From NCBI GenBank assembly GCA_910592005.1, contig CAJVPP010001697.1, positions 1 to 18,350 on the forward strand: 18,350 nt of DNA. Reading direction: 5' to 3'. The stretch is from Funneliformis mosseae (taxonomy: Eukaryota; Glomeromycota; Glomeromycetes; Glomerales; Glomeraceae). The first letter of the stretch is position 1. Every line of letters starts with the position of its first letter. The position numbers and the translations under genes are program-made. Below, piece after piece: positions 1 through 9,978 of the stretch. The notes under the pieces were generated by a model that saw nothing but the letters and a program-made list of their open reading frames with translations, had not been told where the DNA came from and did not search any database.

Positions 1-381
1 ATATGAAATAAATATAATATAATAAATATATAAGATAAATAAAATAAAATAAATAAATGAAATATATTGTATAAAAAAAATATATGCTATAGATAACATA
101 GAAGACTTATAAGATATATATGATTTCTTAGGGATTAACATCATCTATTTGATTATCATTATCTATATTTTCTTCTGTATAATAATATATATAATTTATT
201 TTTCTTTTTCTTTTTTTTTTTAAAAAAAAAATTCATCATTTTTTTTTATATACAAATTGTATTTTTTTTAACTATCTATTTTCCTTTTATTCAAACTTTC
301 ACAATATCTTTCTTCCAAGAATTATCAGAAAAAATTTGTAAAATTTTAAATAAATTTAGTTATAGATGTCATATGGTTTTG
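1..381. other. AT-rich sequence without a recognised gene
   Basis: Almost only A and T, with long A and T runs (for example around 195-250). I see no reading frame with protein-like content, no tRNA or rRNA and no clear inverted repeat here. Confidence 0.6.
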
Positions 382-960
382 TTTAGAGAACCAGATAAAT
401 TTGAAGCATAGTTAATTAGCAACCAAATTATTGGTTTAGTAAATTATTATAATTCTTTAATCCTTTAAGTAAAATAATTAAACAAGGGCTCATCATCAAA
501 TCTCTAATTTGTGAAAAATCAATACTAGGATACGAAAATCAAGTGTATTCAAATTTCTAAATTATAAAAATATACTTTTGAATATATAGATCAGTTATTA
601 TTAAGATTAAATTATAAATCACATGATTTATAATATGATTTTATATCTATATAGCTTTAGGGTTGTATATTTCCTTTCACATATGCTTTTAGCATATGCT
701 AACTTAGGTTTTATTAAAATTAATAGATTTTTGTATTTTAAAAAATTAATTATATATTGTCAATGAAGCAATTGACTAATCATTATAAAGTCACATAAAT
801 GACACAGTATGATGATCTTCTAATTCAGAGTTCTGAAAATACTGAGAATTCTGCAAATTCTAAAAATACAGAGGATCTATGTAATTCTGCAGATCTTCCA
901 AATACTGAGGATAACTCTAATTTTATGAATTAAATAAAGTCTAGGAATACACAATGTTAT
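382..960 (+). pseudogene. Decayed protein-coding relic, unidentified, part 1
   Basis: One frame (codons starting at 382) reads through to 933 with protein-like content: FREPDKFEA near the start and KYTFEYIDQLLLRLNYKSHD around 560-625. In the better part (382-716) it is interrupted about ten times, always by TAA or TAG and never by TGA, as expected if Gln codons CAA/CAG had turned into stops. A small open stretch at 799-933 begins with ATG and encodes MTQYDDLLIQSSENTENS followed by more Asn/Ser/Glu/Thr-rich low-complexity sequence ending in FMN. The same frame also contains an in-frame ATG at 763, separated from it by one TAA. I do not recognise the family. It may belong with the relic at 1,255-2,340 on the same strand. 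The reading is by eye; a real gene with unusual structure cannot be fully excluded. Confidence 0.4.
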
Positions 961-1254
961 ACTTATTGTTAATATTCTAATTTTTATTATTATTTTTATT
1001 ATATTTATATTTTATTATTTTACATATTTTTATTTTACTTATATTTTATTTACAAAATTAGTTAGTTTATAGTATAGTAAATAGTTAGCTATAACAAAAG
1101 AAAATTTTGTATAAATAGATAAACTTTTTATTTATGTTGAAAACTAACTCTCTTGCAAATATGAGTTTCAATATTAATAAAGGAATCAATTAAAACTTAT
1201 ATCTTTTGCCTCTTCATATCTTCATATAGTCTGATGTGATCCCTACATATTATT

Positions 1255-2340
1255 TATAATTGAATTCATCATCTAAATTCTTTAATTAAATTATTCGTAA
1301 TCTCGTCTTTCAAGTCTTCATATTTGATAAGATTTGTTTAAGTCTAATGTATAAAATTGATAAAGTTAAGAATTAGGCAGATCCTAACATCTTAACTGCA
1401 GTAAGCTATAGTTAGAAACTATGAGTAGAGACTTGATAATATGAATATTCTGAGTTGAAGAATTCTACAGTAACAATATTTATTTTATTTATTATTAATT
1501 TTAATAAAATCCTATATCTGCTTTTAATCGATATATAACTAAGAATCAAAATAAAGATTTTTGTAAAGATTTATTTTTAAGTTAGCAAAATCAAATTAAA
1601 GTATTCCCTAAAGATTTTAATAGAGTTATTAAAACAATATATGATTTAAATATAAATCATAGATTAGATTTAGCTAAAAAATATCTTCATAAATTTGTTA
1701 CTTACGAAGATATTAAAAAAGAAAAGGACTTTGTTATTATTAATAAAAGTCAATTTGTTCTATTAAAATGTGTTAATAAAATTGTTAGAGGAGTAATTCA
1801 TAATATTACAAAAAAATATGTTATGAATCATTTTAGGCTTAAAATAAAATTTACTTATAATACACATCCTAAAATTAATTGTAAACAAAAAACACATGCT
1901 GATTCAAAAAAATTAATTAGTTATAATTTTCATGCAAATTTTTTAGATTCATTAACCACTGATTTATATGTATATAAAAATAAAAGTCTTGATCCAGAAA
2001 TACAAAGAATATATAATGAAGATGGAGATAGTTTTAGAGAATAGTTATATAAAAATGCTGAAGATCATGTATCATATTCAGTATTATCATATGAAACATT
2101 TAAGCAAAAAGTAAATTTAAATAATGAACAGAAATAGGTGCAGTATTTTATATAAAATACTATGAAGCTGTAGGACATCAGAATAAGGATAGATTAGAAT
2201 TTGCAATAGGATTTGTTTATGAAATTGATGTAGTTAAAGAAAAGTATTTTATTTATTTTAAATATAGTATTGCTATTAAAATGATATCAAATTTAATATG
2301 ATGTTGGTTAATGTAAACTATACATAATATAGCTAAACTT
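1255..2340 (+). pseudogene. Decayed protein-coding relic, unidentified, part 2
   Basis: A long AT-rich frame is open from about 1,576 (just after a TAG) to 2,041, ending in TAG at 2,042-2,044; the first in-frame ATG is at 1,823. Beyond the TAG the same frame continues with LYKNAEDHVSYSVLSYETFK until about 2,130, and then coding-like sequence resumes in another frame (YYEAVGHQNKDRLEFAIGF, about 2,158-2,215). Upstream, about 1,255-1,480, another frame contains ADPNILTAVSYS and YEYSELKNST, interrupted at plausible Gln and Trp codons. The openness over roughly 155 codons and the mix of charged and hydrophobic residues suggest a formerly real protein, now frameshifted and stop-riddled. I recognise no domain and give no function. 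The open section of 73 codons after 1,823 is a fragment of this relic, not a separate small gene, in my view. Confidence 0.45.
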
Positions 2341-3061
2341 AATTTAAGTAAAGGTGACATTTAATAATATACTAGTACAATTACTTTAACTGAAAAATGT
2401 TAAAGCAATAGAAAAAAAAGCAGGTATTATGAAAAATTAGATTTTTTAATTAATTTTATAAAAATTTTTATTTTTTTATATATTTTATTAATAAAAAAAT
2501 TATTAAAATAAAGGTCTAATTTTATTGATTTAATGTTTAATTATTTTATTGATAAAAAAATAATTAACTATATGCATTTCTAATAAAATTTAAAATTTAT
2601 AATTTAAATTAATAAAATAAATTTCAATTATTAACTATTAATACATTTCAACTATTATAAAGTATTTCAATTATTATAATATATAATTTTATAGTTTAAA
2701 ATATTAATTTATTAATAATACTATTTCAAGCCAACTTGAGTCAAATCGAGTTTGAATCAAGTTTAAAATAAGTCAAATTAAATATTTAATTAAATTTGAA
2801 TTTGATATGACTCGCAAATCATCGAGTCAAAAAAATATTAATTTAACTTGATTTAAACTTAACTTAATTCATCTGCTTATGATTTAACTCGATTCATTTA
2901 AAACTCTATTGAAAATAATTATCTAGATCATGTGCACAAATCATATGTAATCTGACTAAAAATCTAACTATCATTTTTTTCATAGTGATGTCTAGGGTCA
3001 TTAATATTATTTACAGAATCACATGATTATAATCAATATTCATGTCACTTTAAATTTAAGT
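2341..3061. repeat. AT-rich stretch with degenerate TCGAGTCAA/TTTGAATCAAG repeats
   Basis: From about 2,728 to 2,905 variants of GAGTCAAATCGAGTTTGAA and their reverse complements (for example GACTCG, TTAACTCGATTC) alternate on both strands. This makes a loosely palindromic block of the kind left by an old non-autonomous element. The remainder (2,341-2,727 and 2,906-3,061) is simple AT-rich sequence in which I see no gene. Confidence 0.4.
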
Positions 3062-3480
3062 ATTAGATAAGTCAATGCTATATAATTTCATCTGTTTGAT
3101 CTTGATTATTTCTATCTTTACAAACACCTTGTATATATTTCTTACTTTCTGGATTTTCTTATACAAATTTGCTTCTGTAATTCCTGAAAGATGTTGAGAG
3201 ATTTCACAGTATACTTAATTCTTAGCTATTAGATCAATAACTAATGAATCTTGAGTTCTAATATCCCTGACTCTATTTTTAAATCCTTTAGCATATTTAT
3301 ATCAATACAAAATTTCATCTTGATTTGCTTTTATAATACATAATCCTGTATGAATTATCTTTTGATATAATTGGGCTAAATTTTGTAATACAGATCCATA
3401 CTATCCTCTTTAAAATCATTATCATTTTCAGCTTTCTCTCTCTTGGCAGACATAAATAACTCTTACAATAGGGTCTAAAA
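3062..3480 (-). pseudogene. Relic of a Glomeromycotina-type multicopy domain (C-terminal part)
   Basis: Read on the minus strand from 3,480 down, codons give MSAKREKAENDNDFKED and MDLYYK. After a one-base frame change they give NLAQLYQKIIHTGLCIIKAN, DEILY, YKYAKGFKNRVRDI, EISQHLSGITEANLYKKI and KVRNIYKVFVKIEIIKI. The pattern of an aromatic/Ala-rich helix, then LP/LSGIT..LYKK..K.R.IY.LF..IG..KI, resembles a domain I remember as very common in predicted proteins of Rhizophagus irregularis, sometimes with a RING finger; its function is unknown to me. Two in-frame stops fall where family members would have Trp (TGA, complement of 3,302-3,304) and Gln (TAA, complement of 3,215-3,217). It probably forms the 3' end of the same dead gene as the RING relic at 4,620-5,010. 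The family match is from memory. Confidence 0.55.
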
Positions 3481-3789
3481 TTTTTTTATTCATGAGTGAT
3501 CTTTAGAGATATCCATCTTCTTGATGAATTTTTTCTTAACTAAGATTTACTTTCTTGCACATTAGTATTATTTCTGTTATTTACATTAGATTGATTCTCT
3601 AAGTTAACCTGTGTATTAGTTACACAATTTTATCATTAGAATTAATTTGATTCTCTAGAGTTTTAGAGATATATAAAAGACAAAAATAAGAACTGCTATT
3701 ACATAAATATATGCAAGAATAGCCAGAGATCTGTGAGTGAATTTTGCTTTGCTTATCTATTATTAATAGAATTAGACTGATTATTAGTA

Positions 3790-3958
3790 TTCTGTAAAAT
3801 CAGATTAGATCAGATTTTATCTAAATTTGATCTAATCTGATTTTCATTTTTTAGAATCTAAATTTGATCTGAATCTGACAGATCTGTTGAAATTCAGATT
3901 TGATCTGAATCCAACAGATCAGTTTAAGTCCAAATCTGATCTAATCTGAATCTGAAAG
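3790..3958. repeat. ATCTGA-rich arm, left flank of the 53-bp array
   Basis: Dense variants of AGATCTGAATCTGA and its reverse complement. Its outer part contains a near-perfect hairpin: 3,796-3,817 pairs with 3,823-3,844 over 22 bp with one mismatch and a five-base loop. A similar ATCTGA-rich block occurs on the other side of the array at about 4,462-4,622, in largely inverted arrangement. Confidence 0.65.
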
Positions 3959-3972
3959 TATTATTGAAAAAA

Positions 3973-4460
3973 TGAATTTTTAGTTCTAAAAGAAATCTGA
4001 AAATGGTTTTTTTCAATGAAAAGAATCTTTTCAGCTCTAAAAGAGTTCTGAAAAGTCATTTCTTTTCATTGAAAGGAACCTTTTCAGCTCTAAAAGAGTT
4101 CTGAAAAGTTATTTCTTTTCATTAAAAGGAACCTTTTTGACTCTAATAGAATTCTGAAAAGTCATTTCTTTTTATTGAAAGGAACCTTTTCAGTTCTAAA
4201 AGAGATCTGAAAATGTTTCTTTTCAATAAAAGGAACCTTTTCAGCTCTAAAAGAATTCTGAAAAGTCATTCCTTTCAATAAAAGGAACTTTTCAGCTCTA
4301 AAAGAGTTCTGAAAATTTATTCCTTTTCAATAAAAAGAACTTTTCAGTTCTAAAAGTGATCTGAAAATTCGTTTCTTTTTAATGAAAGAAAACAAAATTT
4401 TGGTTTTAAAGAAGTCTGAAAATTCATCTTTTTTTTATTGAAAAGAAACTTTTTGGCTTT
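3973..4460. repeat. 53-bp tandem array, about nine copies, internally palindromic
   Basis: Units begin near TTTTCAGCTCTAAAAGAG; starts at 4,028 and 4,081 are 53 bp apart. Each unit contains TTTTCAG...CTGAAAA (with the inner pair CTCT/AGAG) and a second pair TTCTTTTC...GAAAGGAA, so each can fold into two hairpins. Copies in the centre (about 4,028-4,330) are the most alike. Copies at both ends have diverged, mostly by small changes and one- to three-base indels. The period is not a multiple of three, so this is a minisatellite rather than a coding repeat. Confidence 0.8.
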
Positions 4461-4461
4461 A

Positions 4462-4622
4462 ATTCAGATTCAAATCCAATCTGAATCTGATAGATCAGAT
4501 CTAAATCTGAATCTGATAAATCTGATCTGATCTGAATCTGAATCTAAATTAGATCTGAATCTGACAGATCTAATCTGAATCTGATCCATCAAATTCAAAT
4601 TGGATTCAGATCAATCTAATCT
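4462..4622. repeat. ATCTGA-rich arm, right flank of the 53-bp array
   Basis: Repeats of ATCTGAATCTGA with GATCAGATC variants, ending at about CTAATCTGTG. With the left arm it brackets the minisatellite, so the whole block 3,790-4,622 may be one composite element. Read on the minus strand it also continues the RING relic with Ser/Asp-rich codons. An alternative is that it began as an expanded coding repeat inside that gene. Confidence 0.6.
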
Positions 4623-5010
4623 GTGTGAAACACTACTAGTTATCATTATTATCCTTTATCATAATTGGGCTTATTATCTGATCTTGCATAGTAACTTGCT
4701 TTGATTAATTCCTTTGTCTAGTATGAGAGCCATCTTTTATCAATTCTAGTGAAGTCATAAGCTTCTCATTATTCTGTTCGGTATCAGTTTGTTTTTTCTG
4801 AAGATGATATTTTCTAAAGATGAGTACTGTCTCTTCTCTAGTCAGCTCAATGATTATATTATACAAAGGGTATGTAAGAGGTGGTTCAATTTCCATTGCA
4901 TAATATACTTCTCAAGACATTAACGATAGAAAGGTGTTCACAATCTAACATAACAAATGATTGAAATCAGAATTTTAGAATTACTCTTTGCAAATACTGT
5001 AAGGATTGAG
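4620..5010 (-). pseudogene. RING-finger protein relic with destroyed zinc ligands
   Basis: Minus-strand codons, in three frames joined by two or three frameshifts, follow the order of a RING-H2 zinc finger. First comes YSICKE (complement of 4,984-5,001; expected CSIC). Next are FVMLDCEH and a region reading FYR.CLEKYIMQ (Cys-x-His...Cys-Leu-Glu). Last is TYPLYNIIIELTREE (expected CPLC). The part from the ATG at 4,896 to the stop at 4,705 is still open for 63 codons. Family RING fingers act as E3 ubiquitin ligase modules. Here at least three zinc-binding Cys codons read as Tyr (TGY to TAY), so zinc binding would be lost. Together with the relic at 3,062-3,480 it probably formed one gene. The RING assignment rests on ligand spacing by eye. 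Confidence 0.5.
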
Positions 5011-5600
5011 TTTTAGAATTCTGGTAAAAATAGTTAAAAGCTCTTGATTTGAAAATAATTTAATGTAAATACTTCAAGTTAGAAGGTTCAAAAGTATCTA
5101 TTTAAATTTTAGAAGTACTGATCAAAGATTTACTAGCTATAGTAATACTCAAAGGTTTACTAACCATATTAGTAAATTTTAGAGATAAAATAAATGCTCT
5201 CATGCATCCTTCATACCCATCTCTTACTTATACAGTTTTCTCTTTGATCTGATCTGCAGGTGAAATAATAGCCTGAAATTAGTATAAATAAATACATCTA
5301 TTACGCTAAAAGTCTGCAGAAATAATTAAAAATAAAGAAAATCTCTAATTTTTTAACTTATCAATCACAAATTAAGATTTTGTTCTTAAATGCTTACATT
5401 AGTATGAGTATAATTAAACTATTAGCATGATTAATTCTTATCAATTCATCTATTACTATTCTGCTATCTATATGTAAAGAGTTAATCAATGTAAGCTTTT
5501 TATTTGTAATACATCAGATAAATTATAAGCTAACAATTTTACTTATAATACAGTTGAAAGATACTTTATATATAATAGACTATCCTATTCATTGCATTAG
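5011..5600. other. AT-rich intergenic sequence
   Basis: I see no reading frame, RNA gene or ordered repeat that I can support. Isolated CTGCAG and GATCTGATCTG motifs near 5,235-5,320 echo the repeats on both sides. Confidence 0.5.
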
Positions 5601-5604
5601 TAAA

Positions 5605-5810
5605 ATAATCTGGATTATTCATAGATAAAATTATTCATCTGTCAGTTAAAAAAATGACCCAGATGATAATTATATATTTACTAAAACTAAATAAATAATT
5701 CGCAGATTATGAATCAAATATCTGCAAATGATCAATAGATCGCATGAATAGTAGCAAATCTGCAGATATCTGAATATTTGTGAATAGACCTAATATTATC
5801 CAATCTAATT
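5605..5810. repeat. Degenerate CTGCAGAT / ATCTGGAT repeat block, left part
   Basis: Motifs such as ATCTGGATTATTCATAGAT, CAGATTATGAATCAAATATC and CAAATCTGCAGATATCTG recur on both strands. A similar block lies at 6,420-6,590, on the far side of the MITE at 6,051-6,216. The pair could be the ends of an older element or independent insertions; boundaries are not resolvable by eye. Confidence 0.35.
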
Positions 5811-6050
5811 ATACGCACATTTTATATTTTATATATTTATTAATTTATTTTAAACTCATTTTCCATTATTATTTATTTTATTATAATTTTATTATAATAT
5901 TATTATTTATTATAACCAAATTTACATACTAGAATTTTTTGACGAGAATGAATATTTTTAACAATTATTGCATTTTTTTAGTAAAGTATTTTCAAAATAA
6001 ATTAAAATAATATTACGATCTGAAAAGTCATTGTAATATTTTGAATTTAT
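5811..6050. other. AT-rich spacer
   Basis: Low-complexity A/T sequence between two repeat blocks; nothing further seen. Confidence 0.5.
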
Positions 6051-6216
6051 TATATAGGCACTTTGCAATAGAAAGGGAGGAAACTACTAAAAAAATTTTT
6101 TTTTTGCTTTATAAGCTAAATATTATTTTTTTAATAAAATAAGTTCAAATTTAACATTAACTTAAAAAAAAATTTTTTGGTAGTTTCCTTTCTTTCTATT
6201 GTAAAGAGCTTATATA
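6051..6216. mobile_element. 166-bp MITE with ~50-bp terminal inverted repeats
   Basis: The left end (TTTGCAATAGAAAGGGAGG, then AAACTACTAAAAAAATTTT) is mirrored by the right end, whose reverse complement reads TTTACAATAGAAAGAAAGG, then AAACTACCAAAAAATTTT. The arms make up about two thirds of the element. Nearly all differences between arms are G/A or C/T. There is no coding capacity. Because the flanks are pure A/T the target duplication cannot be fixed, though TA or TATA would fit. Confidence 0.75.
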
Positions 6217-6958
6217 TAGCTATAGAATTTTCAAAAAATTATTTTATATATGATATTTTAGTCAATTACAAATAAATTTTTTGAAGCTTTTCTTACTATT
6301 TCATCACAATTTCTTTATAATAAACTTTTAAATCTTTATATAATTATTTAAATTATTGTAATTATTTATATTATACTTTATTAAATGTTAAAATTCAAAT
6401 ACAAATTATAATAAATTATTACGAATATCTACAGATTTTGATTTAAGAATTGGTATTAATTTATAAATATCTATTAATATTTACAGATAATCTGTAGATA
6501 AAATTAACAAATCTGCAGTACTTAAATGTGATCTGGATATTTGTATTATCCAGAAATTTGTGTAATTATTATTCACAGATTGCTTCTCTATATTATGTCT
6601 ATTCTATTTACTACCTAATAATCTGTTATATTCATTATTTTTCATTTTAACCTTATCGGTCATGATGCTAATGAGAATCTTAAAAAGAAAACTATGTATT
6701 AGTTACAAGCTTTGAAGATACTGTCTTGCAAATGCTCAGTCTAAACTGAAAGTAAACCTACCCTTAATTACATAATATTTCGTCTGATATTTCGCTAAGT
6801 AACTTTTATTTTACTAGCATTTTTTCACACTGAGATATGCAGTGAGTATTTTGTTATATTTGCTTATTTACATAGTTATAATATTTATATTTACAGGTTG
6901 TTTACCTTAAAAAAGGAAAAAAAATTTTTGAATATATATGTGATTTGCATATAATATA
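6217..6958. repeat. AT-rich spacer with a second CTGCAGAT-type repeat block
   Basis: At 6,420-6,590 there are motifs such as AATATCTACAGATTTTG and ATCTGTAGAT. There is also a small hairpin, TCTGGATA then seven bases then TATCCAGA (about 6,532-6,554). These resemble the block at 5,605-5,810. From 6,591 to 6,956 I see no supported feature. Confidence 0.35.
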
Positions 6959-7553
6959 CAAAGAGTGGACAAAAGTATCCGCATACCTTCTATAACGTGA
7001 ATTAATGCTAGTAAAGTCATATGACTGCAATAACAAATTGCGTTTATATGACACTTAAGTATTTATTTATATTATAAAAATAAAAAAAATAACAATTTAT
7101 TTTTTTTTAATAAATTTTTCTTCTTCGAAAATATAAAAAATGATAAAAACTAAAGAATTAACTGCAATAATTTTTCAAGTGAAAAATAATCTTCATATAT
7201 TATCTTAGCCAGCTTAAAGTCCTGATCTTAATCCAATTGAGAATCTTTGAGCTGAAGTCAAGAAAAGCATCTGAGCTTATAAAAAACCTCTATCTAATTT
7301 GACTGATATGTTAAAAAGGCTTGGTAAGAAATTCTGAAGCATACTATCGAAACCTAGTCAATAGTATGTCGCAATGAATTCAAGCTGTGATTACGGAAAA
7401 TGGTAGCATAACTAAATACTAGTTACTTAGTACAAAATGTAGATCTTAATCCGTTTTAAATAAAATATTAATTGACCATTTATTGTTAATGCAAAAAAAT
7501 TATAAGTTTTATATTGAGTGAAAAAGTATGCAAATACTTTTGTCTACCCTTTG
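6959..7553 (+). mobile_element. Tc1/mariner element, internally deleted and decayed (595 bp)
   Basis: Terminal inverted repeats: the left end starts CAAAGAGTGGACAAAAGTAT and the reverse complement of the right end starts CAAAGGGTAGACAAAAGTAT. They match over about 31 bases with about five mismatches, all transitions. The element is bounded by TA at 6,957-6,958 and at 7,554-7,555, the target duplication used by Tc1/mariner transposons. Inside lies only the C-terminal part of a transposase (7,199-7,422). A full-length Tc1 element is usually well over 1 kb, so most of the gene is deleted. Confidence 0.88.
7199..7422 (+). pseudogene. Tc1-type transposase, C-terminal relic
   Basis: Codons read SPDLNPIENL then AEVKKSI and AYKKPLSNLTDMLKRLGKKF. 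This is the family motif around the last catalytic acidic residue of the DDE/DDD transposase (PDLNPIE). After a frameshift near 7,330 another frame gives NLVNSMSQ then IQAVITENGSITKY and a TAG stop at 7,420-7,422, which matches the usual C-terminus (NSM..RI.AVI....G.TKY). In-frame stops sit at canonical Trp (TAG, 7,206-7,208), Gln (TAA, 7,215-7,217), Trp (TGA, 7,248-7,250) and Arg (TGA, 7,272-7,274). All are explained by C:G to T:A changes. It cannot encode an active transposase. Confidence 0.88.
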
Positions 7554-7555
7554 TA

Positions 7556-7809
7556 GTTCTATTTTTCAACAAGAATTTTTCCAATATTATACTGTACATT
7601 TTAGGTGATCAATTTCATCTATACTATAATTGCAAACTTGAATTTATTACTTAAAGTATTATAGATAAGATAATATTTTAACTTATCTTAGGAATATAAC
7701 TTTACTAATTTAGAATTATAAGAAAATTGATTCCTATTTTTACAGTATTATAAGCCATATAATTTATAATTTTCATATTTTCTATTGTAAATAGGATATG
7801 ATGAATTCT
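7556..7809. other. AT-rich spacer
   Basis: No supported gene. A short inverted repeat AGATAAG / CTTATCT lies near 7,663-7,688. Confidence 0.45.
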
Positions 7810-8490
7810 ACAGCTAAAGTAATATAAAATTATAATAATCAATCCCTTTAAAACTATTTTTGAATTTTAAGTATAGGAAGTATTTTAAAATGAATTTAAT
7901 AATTAATTTTGGATTGAGTCTGACTTCAAAAGTTATAGGCATTTTTTCTTTAAAAGAAGATAAATAGGATACTTTATTTTTTGATTTTGAATATATAAGA
8001 AGACTAGTTTCTGATATATGTACTTCTGATAATTGTCATGGCTCATGTCTAGTTTCTTTTTTATATTTTTTTTATAAGTTAGAATGAATCTTATCTATCA
8101 AAATGCTTGGTAATCCACTTAATTTAATATGTCAATCCAAATACTCAGGGTTAATACTTTATCAGATTTGCTCATATTATCTTTTTATATAATCATAAAT
8201 TAATTTAAATTATGTAATAGATTAATAGTTAACATAATTAGCTCTAAAAAAATATCACATAATGAAGTGTAAGTAAATAGAATATATTATAAAATAATAA
8301 GACTATGCAGTTATCTTAATTTCATGCTATTCACACTTAACAAAATAGAATTTAGCCTTATATTTACCTTTTATACTTTTCTTATTATTATGATCTAGTT
8401 TGCATAATAAGCATATTTTCTTATTGGTAATTCCATAATAATCAAAATTTTCACTATTAAATTCTTTATATAAAGCAGAATATTAGTTTG
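7810..8490 (-). pseudogene. Relic of a Glomeromycotina-type multicopy gene
   Basis: On the minus strand, codons from about 8,480 read EFNSENFDYYGITNKKI, then CLLCKLDHNN and KGKYKAKFYFVKCE, HEIKITA. This is a putative CxxC..DH metal-binding module. From about 8,255 a second section reads FKLIYDYIKR, YEQI, SINPEYLD, HIKLSGLPSILIDKIHSN, KKYKKETRHEP, QLSEVHISETSLLIYSKS and KEKMPITFEVRLNP, ending near 7,818. This order, and the EYLDWHI..LGLP....IH..L.KK.KKETG.EPW pattern, resemble proteins I remember from Rhizophagus irregularis; the function is unknown. Every interruption fits a lost Gln (TAA/TAG) or Trp (TGA at the complements of 8,132-8,134 and 8,036-8,038). A TTTTTTTAG just before the second section may be an old intron end. 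Family identity is from memory only. Confidence 0.5.
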
Positions 8491-9978
8491 ATATTTTATT
8501 GTGAAAATAGTATAGTGAATCTAATAAACTAAATTTTATATTTTTGTAATTAATTTTTTTTATTTTTAAAGATACAGTAATGTTCATATTTATTATGAAA
8601 ATTCAAATCCAGTAGGTTAATACATAAAAATCCTAAAAATCAGATATATTTAATAGAAAAAAATAAATTGAACTGCTTAAAACGTTCTTGTAAGTTAAAA
8701 ATTTATTAGCCTAGACTAACCAATCATCTTATCATATTCTGAAAATAATTATAAAAGAGTTCTCATCAACAAACAACAACTAGATTATTACTACGCTTTT
8801 TCTTTTACTTAACAATAATTCCTATTCTAAATTTAAATTTAATATAAAAGCAAGTAATTTGAATTATTGTTAAACTAAAAAAAAGTTAATAAAAAATTCT
8901 GATTTTAACAAGTTTTTAGCTAAATTGTCTAATTAATTTCTAGTTACAGTAATCTTCTATTACAAAAACGTTTATATCATTAAGTTCTATTAGAGACTCT
9001 TTGGTACTCTCAAACTTCTATACTAATATGTTTATTGATTCAGATTACAACTACTAGCAGTCATTACATAGAGTTTAAATCACACAATTGTAAAAATTAA
9101 AAAATCCTATTAAGATCAGCAGGCTTTATAACATCAGATATCTAAAAAAAAATACTTGTTTAGAAAAGTAATGAAAAATCATCACATGAGATTGGTTAAT
9201 CTAAAATTATTATTGATTCTAATCATCATTTGGGATACTTTCTGATGCTCACTTTTGTAAGCAAAAATAAAAAGGAAAAAAAATGAAAAAATAGCTAAGA
9301 GAAGTAACGAAAAAATATTTTAATAAAAGAATATTATCGTTTGAATTAACAAAGACTATTTTTTGGAATAAGAGAGTTTAGGAAAAACAAAGAAAAAAAG
9401 AAGTTTAAAAAGGGAGTTTTATTTTTGTTCATAGGCTAAGCTATGGTTACCCTTAAACATACACATTTTTTACATAAAAATTTTTGGTCAAGTGATCGCT
9501 AGAAAAAGTTATATATATTTTTGTAATTATTAAATAATTGATAATTATAAATTTTAAAAGTTTAAAAATACTACCATTAGATATATTATAATAAGATAAA
9601 TTTAAAATTTTTATTTTATTTTTTTATAATTATTAGATTTCAAAATATTTTAAATTTCTAAAAGATTTTAGAAACAATTTTATACTTATAGTTTAAAGAA
9701 TATATATATTTTTAAGAGTTATTTATAGTAAAATTTTAATATAACAAATATATACAGAATTTCAAATAACATAATAATTATAAGGAAAATATAAGAAATT
9801 TTAATATTATAAGAAATTATATATATTATTAATAAAAATGATTAATTGCTAAACCATATGATAAATTTATATATTATAATATGTAAATAAATACATAAAT
9901 ATTAAAAAAATTAGTCAAAGAAAATTAAATGAAAAGTCTTAAGATCATATTTTCTTGATAAATAACTATTGATATATA
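8491..9978. other. AT-rich region without a recognised gene (hairpin at 8,796-8,885 apart)
   Basis: Minus-strand codons around 8,650-8,760 (LFSEYDKMIG, then SRLINF, LTRTF) look mildly protein-like, interrupted only by TAA/TAG, so a further dead gene fragment is possible but unsupported. From 8,900 to 9,978 I see only low-complexity sequence; 9,260-9,460 is purine-rich on the + strand but not open in any frame. Confidence 0.4.
8796..8885. repeat. 90-bp inverted repeat (hairpin or short MITE)
   Basis: TTAACAATAATTC at 8,809-8,821 pairs perfectly with GAATTATTGTTAA at 8,861-8,873. The pairing extends outward with small gaps through CTTTTTCTTTTA and TAAAAAAAAG. The loop is about 39 bases of AT-rich sequence. 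It could be a short MITE or an RNA hairpin; I see no target duplication. Confidence 0.55.

Noticed and set aside
382..2340. Nuclear code with TAA/TAG read as Gln (ciliate-type)
   Set aside because: The intact kinase and lipoyltransferase use CAA/CAG for Gln and TAA as stop. Other relics also have TGA at Trp and Arg sites, and frameshifts occur, so decay explains the pattern better.
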